Positions 35,454 through 43,968 of a DNA stretch of 64,000 nucleotides are shown piece after piece; positions within the stretch are counted from its first letter, which is position 1; every line of letters begins with the position of its first letter. Made by a program: the position numbers and the translations under genes. Source of the stretch: Clostridium sp. (GTDB lineage: Bacteria; Bacillota; Clostridia; Clostridiales; Clostridiaceae); contig NZ_JAHAIF010000013.1 in assembly GCF_018372875.1 (NCBI RefSeq), forward strand, positions 3,217-67,216, in the 5' to 3' direction. The notes under the pieces are model-generated. The model saw only the letters and a list, made by a program, of their open reading frames with translations, was not told the DNA's origin and did not search any database.

Positions 35454-35484
35454 GGAGAAATTGCTTTGCAATTTCTCTTTTTTA
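35454..35484 (+). terminator. Intrinsic terminator of spoIVFAB
   Basis: GGAGAAATTGC/GCAATTTCTC stem, two-base loop region TT, then TTTTTT. Confidence 0.9.
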
Positions 35485-35532
35485 ATTGTTATAGCAATAT
35501 TATATTAATTTAAATTAAAAATAATTGAAGTG

Positions 35533-35581
35533 TTGACAAAAAATAACTGTAGAGTGTATAGTGTGAATATATAGTATACAC
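35533..35581 (+). promoter_or_regulatory. Promoter and operator of the GntR-ABC operon
   Basis: TTGACA (35533-35538), 18-bp spacer, TATAGT (35557-35562). The inverted repeat GTGTATA (35554-35560) / TATACAC (35575-35581) overlaps the -10 box, the usual arrangement for YtrA-type autorepression. Confidence 0.72.
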
Positions 35582-35599
35582 ACCTAAGGAGGTGTATGA

Positions 35600-35974
35600 G
35601 TGAAAATAATTTTAGATTATACAAGTGATTTGCCTATGTATGAACAAGTAGTAAGGGGAATAAAGAATTTAATTATAGATGGTAGTCTAAAGGAAAATGA
35701 CTTACTGCCTTCTGTTAGGAAGCTGTCTCAGGAACTTAATGTTAGTACTATTACTATAAAAAGGGCTTATTTAGAATTAGAGAAGGCTGGAATAACATAT
35801 TCTGTTTCAGGGGTGGGTACCTTTGTGAGAGTTAAGGATAATGAAGAATTAATTAATGAAAATAAAGAAAAGTTATTTTGTGAACTTGATGATATAGTAG
35901 GTAAATTATTAGATGGTAAGTGTACAAAAGAAGAGATAGTTAAAAGGGTTAATAAGATTTTGAGGGGGAATTAA
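35600..35974 (+). CDS. GntR-family regulator, YtrA subfamily
   Basis: 124-residue repressor with an N-terminal GntR winged helix (SDLPMYEQVVRGIKNLIIDG, then LPSVRKLSQELNVSTITIKR) and only a short helical C-terminus instead of a large effector domain, which defines the YtrA subfamily. The start is GTG at 35600 behind AAGGAGGTG. YtrA regulators control adjacent ABC exporters that answer cell-envelope stress; here the next genes are exactly such a set. Confidence 0.92.
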   Translation: MKIILDYTSDLPMYEQVVRGIKNLIIDGSLKENDLLPSVRKLSQELNVSTITIKRAYLELEKAGITYSVSGVGTFVRVKDNEELINENKEKLFCELDDIVGKLLDGKCTKEEIVKRVNKILRGN

Positions 35975-35978
35975 AATT

Positions 35979-36833
35979 ATGGAAAATTTATTAGAGATTA
36001 AGGATTTAAGTATTAAGTTTAAGGACTTTTCTTTGAAAAATGTATCATTTTGTGTTCCAAGAGGAACAGTTTTAGGATTTATAGGGCAAAATGGTGCAGG
36101 AAAAACTACTACATTAAAGCTTATTCTAAACAGTTATAAAAGGGCTTCAGGGGAAATAAGAGTTCTAGGAAAAGATAATATTAAAGATGAGATTTTTGTA
36201 AAGAATAATATAGGTTATGTACCAGCAGAAAGTTATCTTATAGAGAATAAAACAATTGAAGAACATGAAGAAACTTTTGAATTTTTCTATGATAAATGGG
36301 ATCACAAGCTTTATATGGAGTATATAAAGAAGTTTGGTATAGATATGAATAAAAGGTGTGGAGATTTATCTACTGGCATGAAGACAAAAGCTATGTTAGC
36401 TTTAGCATTAGCACATGACCCACAAATCTTAGTTTTAGATGAGCCAACATCAGGGTTAGATCCAGTAGCAAGGCTAGAATTCCTTGATATGCTTAGAGAG
36501 TTTGTAGGAGATGGGAAGAAATCTGTTATTTTATCAACTCACATTACCTCTGATTTAGATAAGGTAGCAGACTATATAGTATTAATTCATGAAGGAAGAA
36601 TTTTAGAATTTGATTCTATGGATAATATCCAAGAAAGTTTTGCTGTAGTTAAGGGGGATTTATCTGAGATTATTGGCTATGAAGATGACTTTATAGGTAT
36701 AAAAAAGTGGGATGATTCCTTTGAAGGGTTAATTAAAAGAGAAAAATTAGTAGGAGAATTAAAGAATTTAAGAACTATAGTTCCTAATATAGAAAATTTA
36801 TTATCGTTTCATATTTGGGGTAATAAGAAATGA
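35979..36833 (+). CDS. ABC transporter ATP-binding protein
   Basis: 284-residue ATPase: Walker A GQNGAGKTTT (36-45), Q-loop region YVPAES, signature LSTGMKTK (variant of LSGGQ, near 131-138) and Walker B ILVLDEPTSGLDP (near 149-161), followed by a switch histidine in STHITSDLD. The C-terminal extension (about 220-284) is common in YtrB-type exporters. The start overlaps nothing, lies 4 bases from the regulator stop, and overlaps the next gene by 4 bases. Confidence 0.94.
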   Translation: MENLLEIKDLSIKFKDFSLKNVSFCVPRGTVLGFIGQNGAGKTTTLKLILNSYKRASGEIRVLGKDNIKDEIFVKNNIGYVPAESYLIENKTIEEHEETFEFFYDKWDHKLYMEYIKKFGIDMNKRCGDLSTGMKTKAMLALALAHDPQILVLDEPTSGLDPVARLEFLDMLREFVGDGKKSVILSTHITSDLDKVADYIVLIHEGRILEFDSMDNIQESFAVVKGDLSEIIGYEDDFIGIKKWDDSFEGLIKREKLVGELKNLRTIVPNIENLLSFHIWGNKK

Positions 36834-37582
36834 AGAGAAGATTTAAGAGAATAGCCTTAATGATGGATTTTATAACTGATGGAAATAAGAATATTGTATC
36901 CTTTGTTTGTTTATTTATAGTATGCCTTTTGGGAATGATATTTTTTGATATGCAGTTTGATTCAATTGCTTATGATATTCAGCATCAATTCATTATAAAT
37001 AATAGTTTTATATTAAATAATTTACTTCGTGTGTATTCACCATTTGCTGGTGTTCTTGTATCAATTATACAATGCTCTCTACCTACACAAAAAAACAATA
37101 ATAAGTTATCAAAAATATTTGAAATTCTTCCTGCTAAAAAAGGAGAAATATTTCTTGAAAGAGTTATTAATTTATTATTGGTTTCAATATCAATTTTTGT
37201 ATTATATTTTAGCTTATATGCTATTAATATAAATGACTTTTATGGAATTGGTATAAGAGGAATGTTATGTATAATTATGATTTTAATATTGATATATCTA
37301 ACTTTTATAAATATAACTAGATTCTTTAGAAATGAGAAGGCATATAAAAGAGTAAAAATAATTGGTTTTATATTGTTACTTTTAATTTATTTAATTCCAG
37401 CATTATTTACTTTAATTAATTATGAAGATGAAATTAATAATATAGTAAATATAATTCATGGAAGTAGTTTTGTTCAAGCCTTAGGTGATAAGAGCGTTGG
37501 TATTATTGTAGGGGCAGTATTATTTAGTATTTATTTTATCTTTAACTATTGGTATGTAAAAAGACAGGTATATAAGGACTAA
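36830..37582 (+). CDS. ABC-2 type permease subunit 1
   Basis: 250-residue membrane protein with about six hydrophobic segments. Its C-terminus FNYWYVKRQVYKD is nearly identical to that of the next permease (FNYLYVKRQVYKKG), and both carry an ITRFF/ITRFLK segment after the fourth helix, so the two are paralogues. It forms the membrane part of the exporter with the preceding ATPase. The exported substrate is unknown. Confidence 0.8.
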   Translation: MKRRFKRIALMMDFITDGNKNIVSFVCLFIVCLLGMIFFDMQFDSIAYDIQHQFIINNSFILNNLLRVYSPFAGVLVSIIQCSLPTQKNNNKLSKIFEILPAKKGEIFLERVINLLLVSISIFVLYFSLYAININDFYGIGIRGMLCIIMILILIYLTFINITRFFRNEKAYKRVKIIGFILLLLIYLIPALFTLINYEDEINNIVNIIHGSSFVQALGDKSVGIIVGAVLFSIYFIFNYWYVKRQVYKD

Positions 37583-37641
37583 ATTTCATAAAAAGATTAC
37601 CTAATAAGGTGAGTAATAATATTTGATTTGGAGGGGGCAAA

Positions 37642-38409
37642 GTGAAGGATAGAATTAAGAGAGTGTTATATACTATGAATTTATCTATGGATGGTAAGGG
37701 GCGAACAAGTATTAATTTATATCTAATACTTTATTTAATTTTAAGTATTGTAAGTATGAAAGTTATTAAATATACTTTGAATAATATTTATGATTTTTCA
37801 TTATTTTCAAAAATATATGAAGAAAATTTCAATGTTTTAGTTGAGGCTTTAGATATTATTTCTTTAATATCTATTAGTGTTTCCTTTGTAGTATTCTGGG
37901 TTTTGCCAAAGCAAAAGTATGAGTATCAAATAACTAAAATGAGTACATTTCTACCTATAAATAAAGAAGAGTTGGTAATAAGTAGGTTTTTAAGCTTTGG
38001 ATATGCATTTTTATTATTATTAATTCCTTATATAGGTATGTTTAATGTTAAGATTGAAAATTCCTTAATTATAGAAGTAAGGGGAGTAATAGCAGTTTTT
38101 ATAATAATGGCACTGTTATTTTTTACAGTAAAAAATATTACTAGATTTTTAAAGAGAGGTATAGGGGAAAAGTTAGTAAATATATTAGGACTTATTTTAA
38201 TGCTAGCCCCTTCTTTTATTCCATTAATAATATTCGAAATTACAGGTGATGAAAGTATTTTTTATATTTTTAACTCATCCTTTAATAATAGATTTATTAA
38301 AAGCCTTGGGGGAAGTGAAAGTGGGCTATGGTTAGGATTAGCAATCATTAGCTTAATATTTATATTTAATTATTTATATGTAAAAAGACAGGTATATAAA
38401 AAGGGGTGA
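37642..38409 (+). CDS. ABC-2 type permease subunit 2
   Basis: 255-residue paralogue of the previous permease with six hydrophobic segments. The start is GTG behind GAGGGGGC. The shared segments (LPKQKYEYQ/LPTQKNNNK before a conserved LPxxKEE/GE motif, and the C-terminal YVKRQVYK) suggest the two form a heterodimer. Tandem duplication within the operon is the likely origin. Confidence 0.8.
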   Translation: MKDRIKRVLYTMNLSMDGKGRTSINLYLILYLILSIVSMKVIKYTLNNIYDFSLFSKIYEENFNVLVEALDIISLISISVSFVVFWVLPKQKYEYQITKMSTFLPINKEELVISRFLSFGYAFLLLLIPYIGMFNVKIENSLIIEVRGVIAVFIIMALLFFTVKNITRFLKRGIGEKLVNILGLILMLAPSFIPLIIFEITGDESIFYIFNSSFNNRFIKSLGGSESGLWLGLAIISLIFIFNYLYVKRQVYKKG

Positions 38410-38416
38410 ATAAATA

Positions 38417-39025
38417 GTGAGTTTATTAAAAATATACATTGCATTAGCAAAGAAAGGTTTTCTACCTAGTTCATTGCTTGGAATAATGGGATTTGCACTA
38501 GTGTTATTTATAAATAATCCTGGGTTAGAATTAGTTGTAGTAATGTTTCCGTTAGTAATTTCACTTTTAATTACAGAAAAAGAATATAATTTATTATTTA
38601 CCCTTCCTATGAAAACACAGGATATTTTAAAACTTAAATATATAAATTCATATGTTCAGGTAATATTAGGATTTATTTTAGGGGGAGTGGGATTAGCATT
38701 TAAGGGAGAACTTGAACTAGGATATTTTATATATAAATTATCAGTTGTAATAATAGAATTAAATATTTTATTGTTTTTAAATTCAGATAGGGGCTTGAGA
38801 AATAATAAAGAAGATGGAGCATTATTAATTCCAGCATTAATGGTAATGATAGCTATAGTATTTTATTACTTAGGAATAGAAAGTGATAAATTCAATATAT
38901 TAGATAAGTTAATAATGTATAGTGTAGGTATAGTAATAGCTGTCTTTAGTTGCTTTAATTCATATAAAAAATCTAATGCTATAGTTTATGGTGAGGGGGA
39001 AATAAACTATGAGGAAGTATCTTAG
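38417..39025 (+). CDS. Membrane protein of the ABC operon
   Basis: 202-residue protein with about six hydrophobic segments and the ABC-2 permease-like motif EKEYNLLFTLPMKTQDILKL between helices two and three. GTG start; GGGGTGA upstream. It is shorter than the other permeases and ends in a charged tail. The next, broken gene overlaps its end by 17 bases, indicating translational coupling before that gene decayed. Confidence 0.72.
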   Translation: MSLLKIYIALAKKGFLPSSLLGIMGFALVLFINNPGLELVVVMFPLVISLLITEKEYNLLFTLPMKTQDILKLKYINSYVQVILGFILGGVGLAFKGELELGYFIYKLSVVIIELNILLFLNSDRGLRNNKEDGALLIPALMVMIAIVFYYLGIESDKFNILDKLIMYSVGIVIAVFSCFNSYKKSNAIVYGEGEINYEEVS

Positions 39026-39436
39026 TTTAGATTACTACAAGGGAATAAGTGGGGATTTAAGAGCAAGTATAGTAACTAATATAGGAAAATTATTTATATG
39101 CATTTGTATAGTTTTTATAGGGATGAGGAGTTTAGAACCTTGGGGAAATGAATATATTATTCAATTTAATATTAGTGGAGTTTTACTTTGAAAGCCTAGG
39201 TAAAGATTAGTGAAAAAGCTGTTTCAATAATAATGAGAGTGATTATATTTGTTGGAATAATATTGGGGGTTAATGGAGGCGGTGATGGGATAAATTTAAT
39301 ATCATATAACTTAATATCTATGAAGGTATTTCAATTTTTAGGGGGCTATTCTGTAGGGGCAATACTTATACCTATAGTTTTAATTTTATTTTGTTATATA
39401 AATTATATATACATTATTAGAAAGAACAGAATTTAG
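39009..39436 (+). pseudogene. Broken last subunit of the ABC operon
   Basis: Two pieces in different frames. The first (39009-39191) reads MRKYLSLDYYKGISGDLRAS, then one hydrophobic helix, and stops after NISGVLL. The second resumes in another frame at about 39197 (VKISEKAVSII, then MRVIIFVGIILG) and runs to 39436 with two more helices and a permease-like end (YIYIIRKNRI). The whole is shorter than the ~200-250 residues of its neighbours, so an internal deletion plus frameshift is likely. The first piece still has an upstream overlap for translation. No terminator follows. Confidence 0.72.
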
Positions 39437-39507
39437 TTGATTTAATTATATATATGGTGGTAATCTATAAAAAGAAAACATTTTCAAGGGTGATGGAGGT
39501 TGTATAA

Positions 39508-40431
39508 ATGAAGCAAATAAAAATAGCTAATACAGATATGGAAGTATCACAAGTATCTTTAGGGTGTATGAGAATCGCAAGCCTTACTAACAATGAGGTT
39601 GAAACATTAGTAAAGACTGCATTAGATGAAGGAATAAATTATTTTGATCATGCTGATATATATGGAAAAGGGAAGTCTGAAGAGATTTTTTCAGAAGCTA
39701 TAGGAATGAATACTACTTTAAGGGAAAAGATGTTTATTCAATCAAAGTGTGGTATAAATCAAAAGGATGGAAACTACGATTTTTCTAAGGAATATATTTT
39801 AGAGTCTGTAGATGGAATTTTAAAAAGACTAAAAACTGATTATTTGGATGCTCTCCTACTTCATAGACCAGATGCTTTAGTAGAGCCAGAAGAAGTAGCA
39901 GAGGCATTTAATATATTAAAGAACTCTGGAAAAGTAAGACATTTTGGGGTTTCTAACCACAATTCACTTCAAATAGAATTATTACAAAAGTACTTAGATC
40001 AAAAGATTGTATTTAACCAACTTCAATTAAGTGTTACTAACTCAGGAATGATTAGAACAGGGTTAAATGTAAATATGGAAAATGAAGCTGGAATAAATAG
40101 AGATGGGAGTGTTCTTGATTATTGTAGATTAAATGATATTACAATACAAACATGGTCACCATTCCAATATGGATTCTTTGAGGGAGTTTTCTTAAATAAT
40201 GATAAGTTCCCAGAATTAAATAAGACTATTGATGAAATTGCATCTAGATATGGGGTTTCAAATACAACAATAGCTATGGCTTGGATTTTAAGACATCCAG
40301 CTAAGATGCAAGGTATAGCAGGTACTACAAATGTAGAAAGATTAAAGGAAATTTGTAAAGCATCTGATATAGTTCTTACAAGGAAAGAATGGTATGATAT
40401 ATTTAAGGCAGCAGGAAATACACTTCCTTAG
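39508..40431 (+). CDS. Aldo/keto reductase (YdhF-like)
   Basis: 307-residue NADPH-dependent oxidoreductase with the AKR tetrad visible: D50 and Y52... in HADIYGKGKSEEIF, K80 in QSKCGI and H119 in LLLHRPD. The C-terminal half keeps the cofactor-binding segments (FNQLQLS; TTNVERLKEI). Closest in layout to E. coli YdhF. Physiological substrate unknown; detoxification of methylglyoxal-type aldehydes is conceivable but only inferred. GGAGG precedes the ATG. Confidence 0.9.
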   Translation: MKQIKIANTDMEVSQVSLGCMRIASLTNNEVETLVKTALDEGINYFDHADIYGKGKSEEIFSEAIGMNTTLREKMFIQSKCGINQKDGNYDFSKEYILESVDGILKRLKTDYLDALLLHRPDALVEPEEVAEAFNILKNSGKVRHFGVSNHNSLQIELLQKYLDQKIVFNQLQLSVTNSGMIRTGLNVNMENEAGINRDGSVLDYCRLNDITIQTWSPFQYGFFEGVFLNNDKFPELNKTIDEIASRYGVSNTTIAMAWILRHPAKMQGIAGTTNVERLKEICKASDIVLTRKEWYDIFKAAGNTLP

Positions 40432-40482
40432 GTAAGAAGGTAAGAGGTAGAGATAGTAAGAAATTTAATAATATTAATAATT

Positions 40483-40514
40483 AGAGAGATTGCCGTTCAA
40501 TCTCTCTTTTTTTG
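40483..40514 (+). terminator. Intrinsic terminator of the aldo/keto reductase gene
   Basis: AGAGAGATTG/CAATCTCTCT stem with loop CCGTT, then TTTTTTT. Confidence 0.9.
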
Positions 40515-40628
40515 AATGACTTGAATAATCGTGGTAGGTTATTATGCAGTATATTCTTAATCTTAATGTCTGCATTAAAGTAATCATATAGGGTATAATT
40601 AATTATTATATATGGTAGGTGGAGGATA

Positions 40629-41090
40629 ATGAAGTTAATTGAACATTATGTACAAGTAATAAAAGATATTACTGATACATTTCCAAAGGAGGTTATTCAT
40701 TGCTATCTGTTTGGCTCAGTAGCTAAAAAGTGTATAAATGAAAATAGTGATATAGATTTATGCATTATATTAAATGATAGAAATGATAAGTTAGAGGAAG
40801 AAATAATAAAAAAAGCCTGCGAGTTAAAAAGAACTCATGATACATTTAAGTTGTGTAGATATTGTAGAGAATACAATGAAATGTTTAAAGATTTTGATGA
40901 GGGATGTTCGTTTATAGACAAGTTTTATATTGGAGCAAGATGTTCTCAAGAGGATGAATTAATTGCTTTAGATAGTGATGTTGAAAGAATAGTTAAGTTT
41001 GTTAATGATGTATATAACAAAGTTGAACCGTTGGTAAGGGAAGAGAATGATGGTGTGCAAGAGAATTTATTCGATAAGATAGTAAGATAG
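40629..41090 (+). CDS. MNT-type nucleotidyltransferase-domain protein
   Basis: 153-residue protein of the DNA polymerase beta-like nucleotidyltransferase fold. The catalytic motif is LFGS(29-30)-x10-SD41-I-D43-L. A cysteine-rich stretch follows (KLCRYCREYNEMF, then GCSFIDKFYIGARC). No HEPN partner gene is next to it, so a toxin-antitoxin pair is not evident. Function (nucleotide transfer to protein, RNA or antibiotic) is open. GGTGGAGG precedes the ATG. Confidence 0.75.
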   Translation: MKLIEHYVQVIKDITDTFPKEVIHCYLFGSVAKKCINENSDIDLCIILNDRNDKLEEEIIKKACELKRTHDTFKLCRYCREYNEMFKDFDEGCSFIDKFYIGARCSQEDELIALDSDVERIVKFVNDVYNKVEPLVREENDGVQENLFDKIVR

Positions 41091-41143
41091 AGAGATTGTA
41101 ATGCAGTTTCTTAGTATAATATTAATAATAAAGATAAGAATAG

Positions 41144-41167
41144 ATTCTGCTTAGGCAGAATTTTTTG
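41144..41167 (+). terminator. Intrinsic terminator
   Basis: ATTCTGC/GCAGAAT stem with loop TTAG and a TTTTTT run; ends the nucleotidyltransferase transcript. Confidence 0.85.
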
Positions 41168-41409
41168 TTTGGATTTAGGTCCATATTTATATATTTATTT
41201 CTTTTTATATTTAAAGCAATATTTAAATATTTATTTTTATATTTTAAATTTTATAGAAATTAAATTTAAAATTTGCTTTAAAGAACTTCGTAATCTTTCT
41301 TATCTTAATTACAATCTGTCTTATTTTTCTTTTTGAAAGCCACTAAGCTTTGTGATAGAATTAGAAGATATGAAATAAATTAAGTAAATAAACTTAGGAG
41401 GATCTATTA
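41168..41409. other. AT-rich foldable intergenic stretch
   Basis: No ORF. The 10-bp arms TTTAAAGCAA (41210-41219) and TTGCTTTAAA (41273-41282) enclose a nearly pure A/T segment. This could form a long hairpin in the leader of the radical SAM gene or be a degenerate terminator. Confidence 0.5.
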
Positions 41410-43275
41410 ATGAATAAAATAACAGATCACATTCTATGTAAAGTAGAAAAGCCTGCTAGATATGTAGGTGGAGAATTAAATGAAATAATTAAAAATCCAG
41501 AAGAAGTAGATATTAGATTTGCATTCTGTTTCCCAGATGTTTATGAAGTGGGAATGTCTCACTTAGGAACAAGAATACTATATCATACTATAAATGAAAG
41601 AAAAGATACATACTGTGAAAGAGTATTTGCTCCATGGCCAGATATGGAAGAGCAATTAAGAAAGAATAATATATCTCTATGCACATTAGAAACTAAAACT
41701 CCATTAAAAGAGTTTGATATATTAGGTTTCACTCTTCAATATGAGATGAGTTATACAAACATATTAAATATGCTTGATATGTCTGGAATAACTATAAGAG
41801 CAGAAGAAAGAGGAGAAGATGAACCTTTAGTTATGGCAGGGGGACCTTGTGCCTACAACCCAGAGCCATTAGTTGGAATAGTTGATTTCTTTGAAATTGG
41901 TGAAGGGGAAGAAATGATGGATGATGTACTTGAGGTTTATGCCAAGTACAAGAAAGGAAAGTGGGACAAAAAGGCTTTCCTAAGAGAGATATCAAAGATT
42001 GGAGGTATATATGTACCTTCACTATATGATGTAGAATACAATGAAGATGGAACAATAAAGAGTTTTAAGCCAAAGTATGATGATGTTCCAGCAGTTGTTA
42101 AAAAGAGAATAATAAATAACTTTGATAGAGTATCATTCCCAGAGAATATGATAGTACCTTATACAGAAATTGTTCATGATAGAATAGTTCTTGAAACCTT
42201 CAGAGGTTGTACAAATGGATGTAGATTCTGTCAAGCTGGTATGATTTATAGACCAGTTAGAGAAAAGTCAAAAGAAACTTTAGTAAAGCAAGCTAGAAAT
42301 ATGCTTAAGAGTACAGGTTATCAAGAAGTTTCACTTTCTTCATTAAGTACATGTGACTACTCTGATATTGAAGGACTTATCCATGATTTAATGGAGGAAC
42401 ATGAAAAGGATAAGGTTGCAATTGCTCTACCTTCTATTAGAGTTGATGCATTCTCAGTAGATTTAATTAAGGAAATCCAAAAGGTTAAGAAGACAGGATT
42501 AACTTTTGCTCCTGAAGCAGGATCTCAAAGAATGAGAGACATAATTAACAAGGGGTTAACTGAAGAAAGAATTTTAGAAGCTACTAGAAACGCTTTTGAA
42601 TCAGGATGGAACAAGATTAAGCTTTACTTCATAATTGGGTTACCATATGAAACATTAGAAGATTGTGCTGGTATTGGTGATTTAGCAGGAAAGATGGCTG
42701 ATGAATATTTTGCACTTCCAAAGAGTGTTAGAGCTAAAGGACTTAGTATTACAGTAAGTACTTCTATATTAGTTCCAAAGCCATTTACACCATTCCAATG
42801 GGCACCAATGGCTAGATTAGAAGAAGTAGATGAAAAGATAAATGCAGTTAAAGGTTCAATAAAATCAAGAAGCATTCACTATAACTACCATGAGCAAAAG
42901 ACTTCATATATGGAAGCTGTATTTGCAAGAGGAGATAGAAGACTTAGTGAAGTATTAATTAAAGCCTTTGAAAAGGGTGCTAAGTTTGATGGATGGTCTG
43001 AATACTTCAGCTTTGATATATGGAAAGAAGCATTAGCAGAATGCAATGTTGATGGAGATTTCTTTGCTTATAGAGAAAGAGAATATGATGAAATACTTCC
43101 TTGGGACTTTATAGATATTGGAGTTACAAGAAAGTATCTTGAAAGAGAAAATGAAAAGGCTAAAAAAGCAGAGCTTACTCAAAACTGTAGAAAAGGATGT
43201 ACAGGATGTGGAGTAAATGTAAACTTCAAAGAAGGAGAGTGTTTTGAGGGTGCGATACTTAATAAAGTATACTAA
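41410..43275 (+). CDS. B12-binding-domain radical SAM protein (TIGR03960-like)
   Basis: 621-residue radical SAM protein. The iron-sulfur motif is C267-TNG-C271-RF-C274, an unusual CxxxCxxC of the normal type. The N-terminal part (to about 240) resembles a cobalamin-binding fold. A second cysteine cluster lies at the C-terminus (CRKGCTGCG...GEC). The family is conserved next to a DUF2344 partner and RNase G in Firmicutes, as here; the modification catalysed is unproven but RNA- or ribosome-linked from context. The next gene overlaps its end by 32 bases. Confidence 0.88.
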   Translation: MNKITDHILCKVEKPARYVGGELNEIIKNPEEVDIRFAFCFPDVYEVGMSHLGTRILYHTINERKDTYCERVFAPWPDMEEQLRKNNISLCTLETKTPLKEFDILGFTLQYEMSYTNILNMLDMSGITIRAEERGEDEPLVMAGGPCAYNPEPLVGIVDFFEIGEGEEMMDDVLEVYAKYKKGKWDKKAFLREISKIGGIYVPSLYDVEYNEDGTIKSFKPKYDDVPAVVKKRIINNFDRVSFPENMIVPYTEIVHDRIVLETFRGCTNGCRFCQAGMIYRPVREKSKETLVKQARNMLKSTGYQEVSLSSLSTCDYSDIEGLIHDLMEEHEKDKVAIALPSIRVDAFSVDLIKEIQKVKKTGLTFAPEAGSQRMRDIINKGLTEERILEATRNAFESGWNKIKLYFIIGLPYETLEDCAGIGDLAGKMADEYFALPKSVRAKGLSITVSTSILVPKPFTPFQWAPMARLEEVDEKINAVKGSIKSRSIHYNYHEQKTSYMEAVFARGDRRLSEVLIKAFEKGAKFDGWSEYFSFDIWKEALAECNVDGDFFAYREREYDEILPWDFIDIGVTRKYLERENEKAKKAELTQNCRKGCTGCGVNVNFKEGECFEGAILNKVY

Positions 43276-43954
43276 AGAAAGTAATATAAAGTTTATTTCT
43301 CACTTAGACTTAATGAGAACAATACAAAAGGTTGTAAGAAGAGCTGAATTACCAGTTAAATATTCACAAGGATTTAACCCACATATGGCTTTATCCATAG
43401 CTCAACCTTTAGGAGTTGGAGTATATTCAAGTGGTGAATATATGGATTTAATCTTAGTTGAAGAGATGGATGTACAAGAAATTATAGATAGATTAAATGA
43501 AAAATCAGCTTCAGGAATTAAGTTTGTTACAGCAACTCAAATTCCACCAACTGAGCCAAATGAGAAGAAGATGCCACAAGCTATGGCTATGATAGATGCT
43601 TGTAGATATACTATAAAAATAAATTATACAAGTGTTGAAGGTCTTGAAGATGAAGTTAAGGCTTTAGTTGAAAAGAATGAATGGATTACTTTAAAGAAGA
43701 GTAAAAAGGCTGAAAAAGAAGTTAATATTAAGGAATTCATCTATGAATTTAAATTCTGGGTTAAGGATGAAGCTTTAGTTATAAATACTGTAGTTAAGTC
43801 AGGAAGTAGAGAACATTTATCAGCAGATTTATTAGCTAAATACATTAAAGAACATACTTCTAATGTTGATGAAGATGCTTTTGTAGATATAAAGAGAGAA
43901 GAAATGTATTTTGAAAAGGGTAATAAGTTAGTACCACTATATAACTGTGTATAG
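43244..43954 (+). CDS. Radical-SAM-associated DUF2344 protein (TIGR03936-like)
   Basis: 236-residue partner of the preceding radical SAM enzyme, with the characteristic start RYLIKYTKESNIKFISHLDL and PVKYSQGFNPHM. In some bacteria the two are fused. The start is TTG at 43244, 7 bases after GGAG; GTG at 43250 is the alternative. The overlap with the upstream gene implies coupled translation and a complex. No catalytic motif is seen; substrate binding is the likely job. Confidence 0.87.
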   Translation: MRVRYLIKYTKESNIKFISHLDLMRTIQKVVRRAELPVKYSQGFNPHMALSIAQPLGVGVYSSGEYMDLILVEEMDVQEIIDRLNEKSASGIKFVTATQIPPTEPNEKKMPQAMAMIDACRYTIKINYTSVEGLEDEVKALVEKNEWITLKKSKKAEKEVNIKEFIYEFKFWVKDEALVINTVVKSGSREHLSADLLAKYIKEHTSNVDEDAFVDIKREEMYFEKGNKLVPLYNCV

Positions 43955-43968
43955 GAAGTGTTAATTAT

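Noticed and set aside
40629..41090. MNT/HEPN toxin-antitoxin pair
   Set aside because: The nucleotidyltransferase is present but no HEPN gene is next to it on either side.
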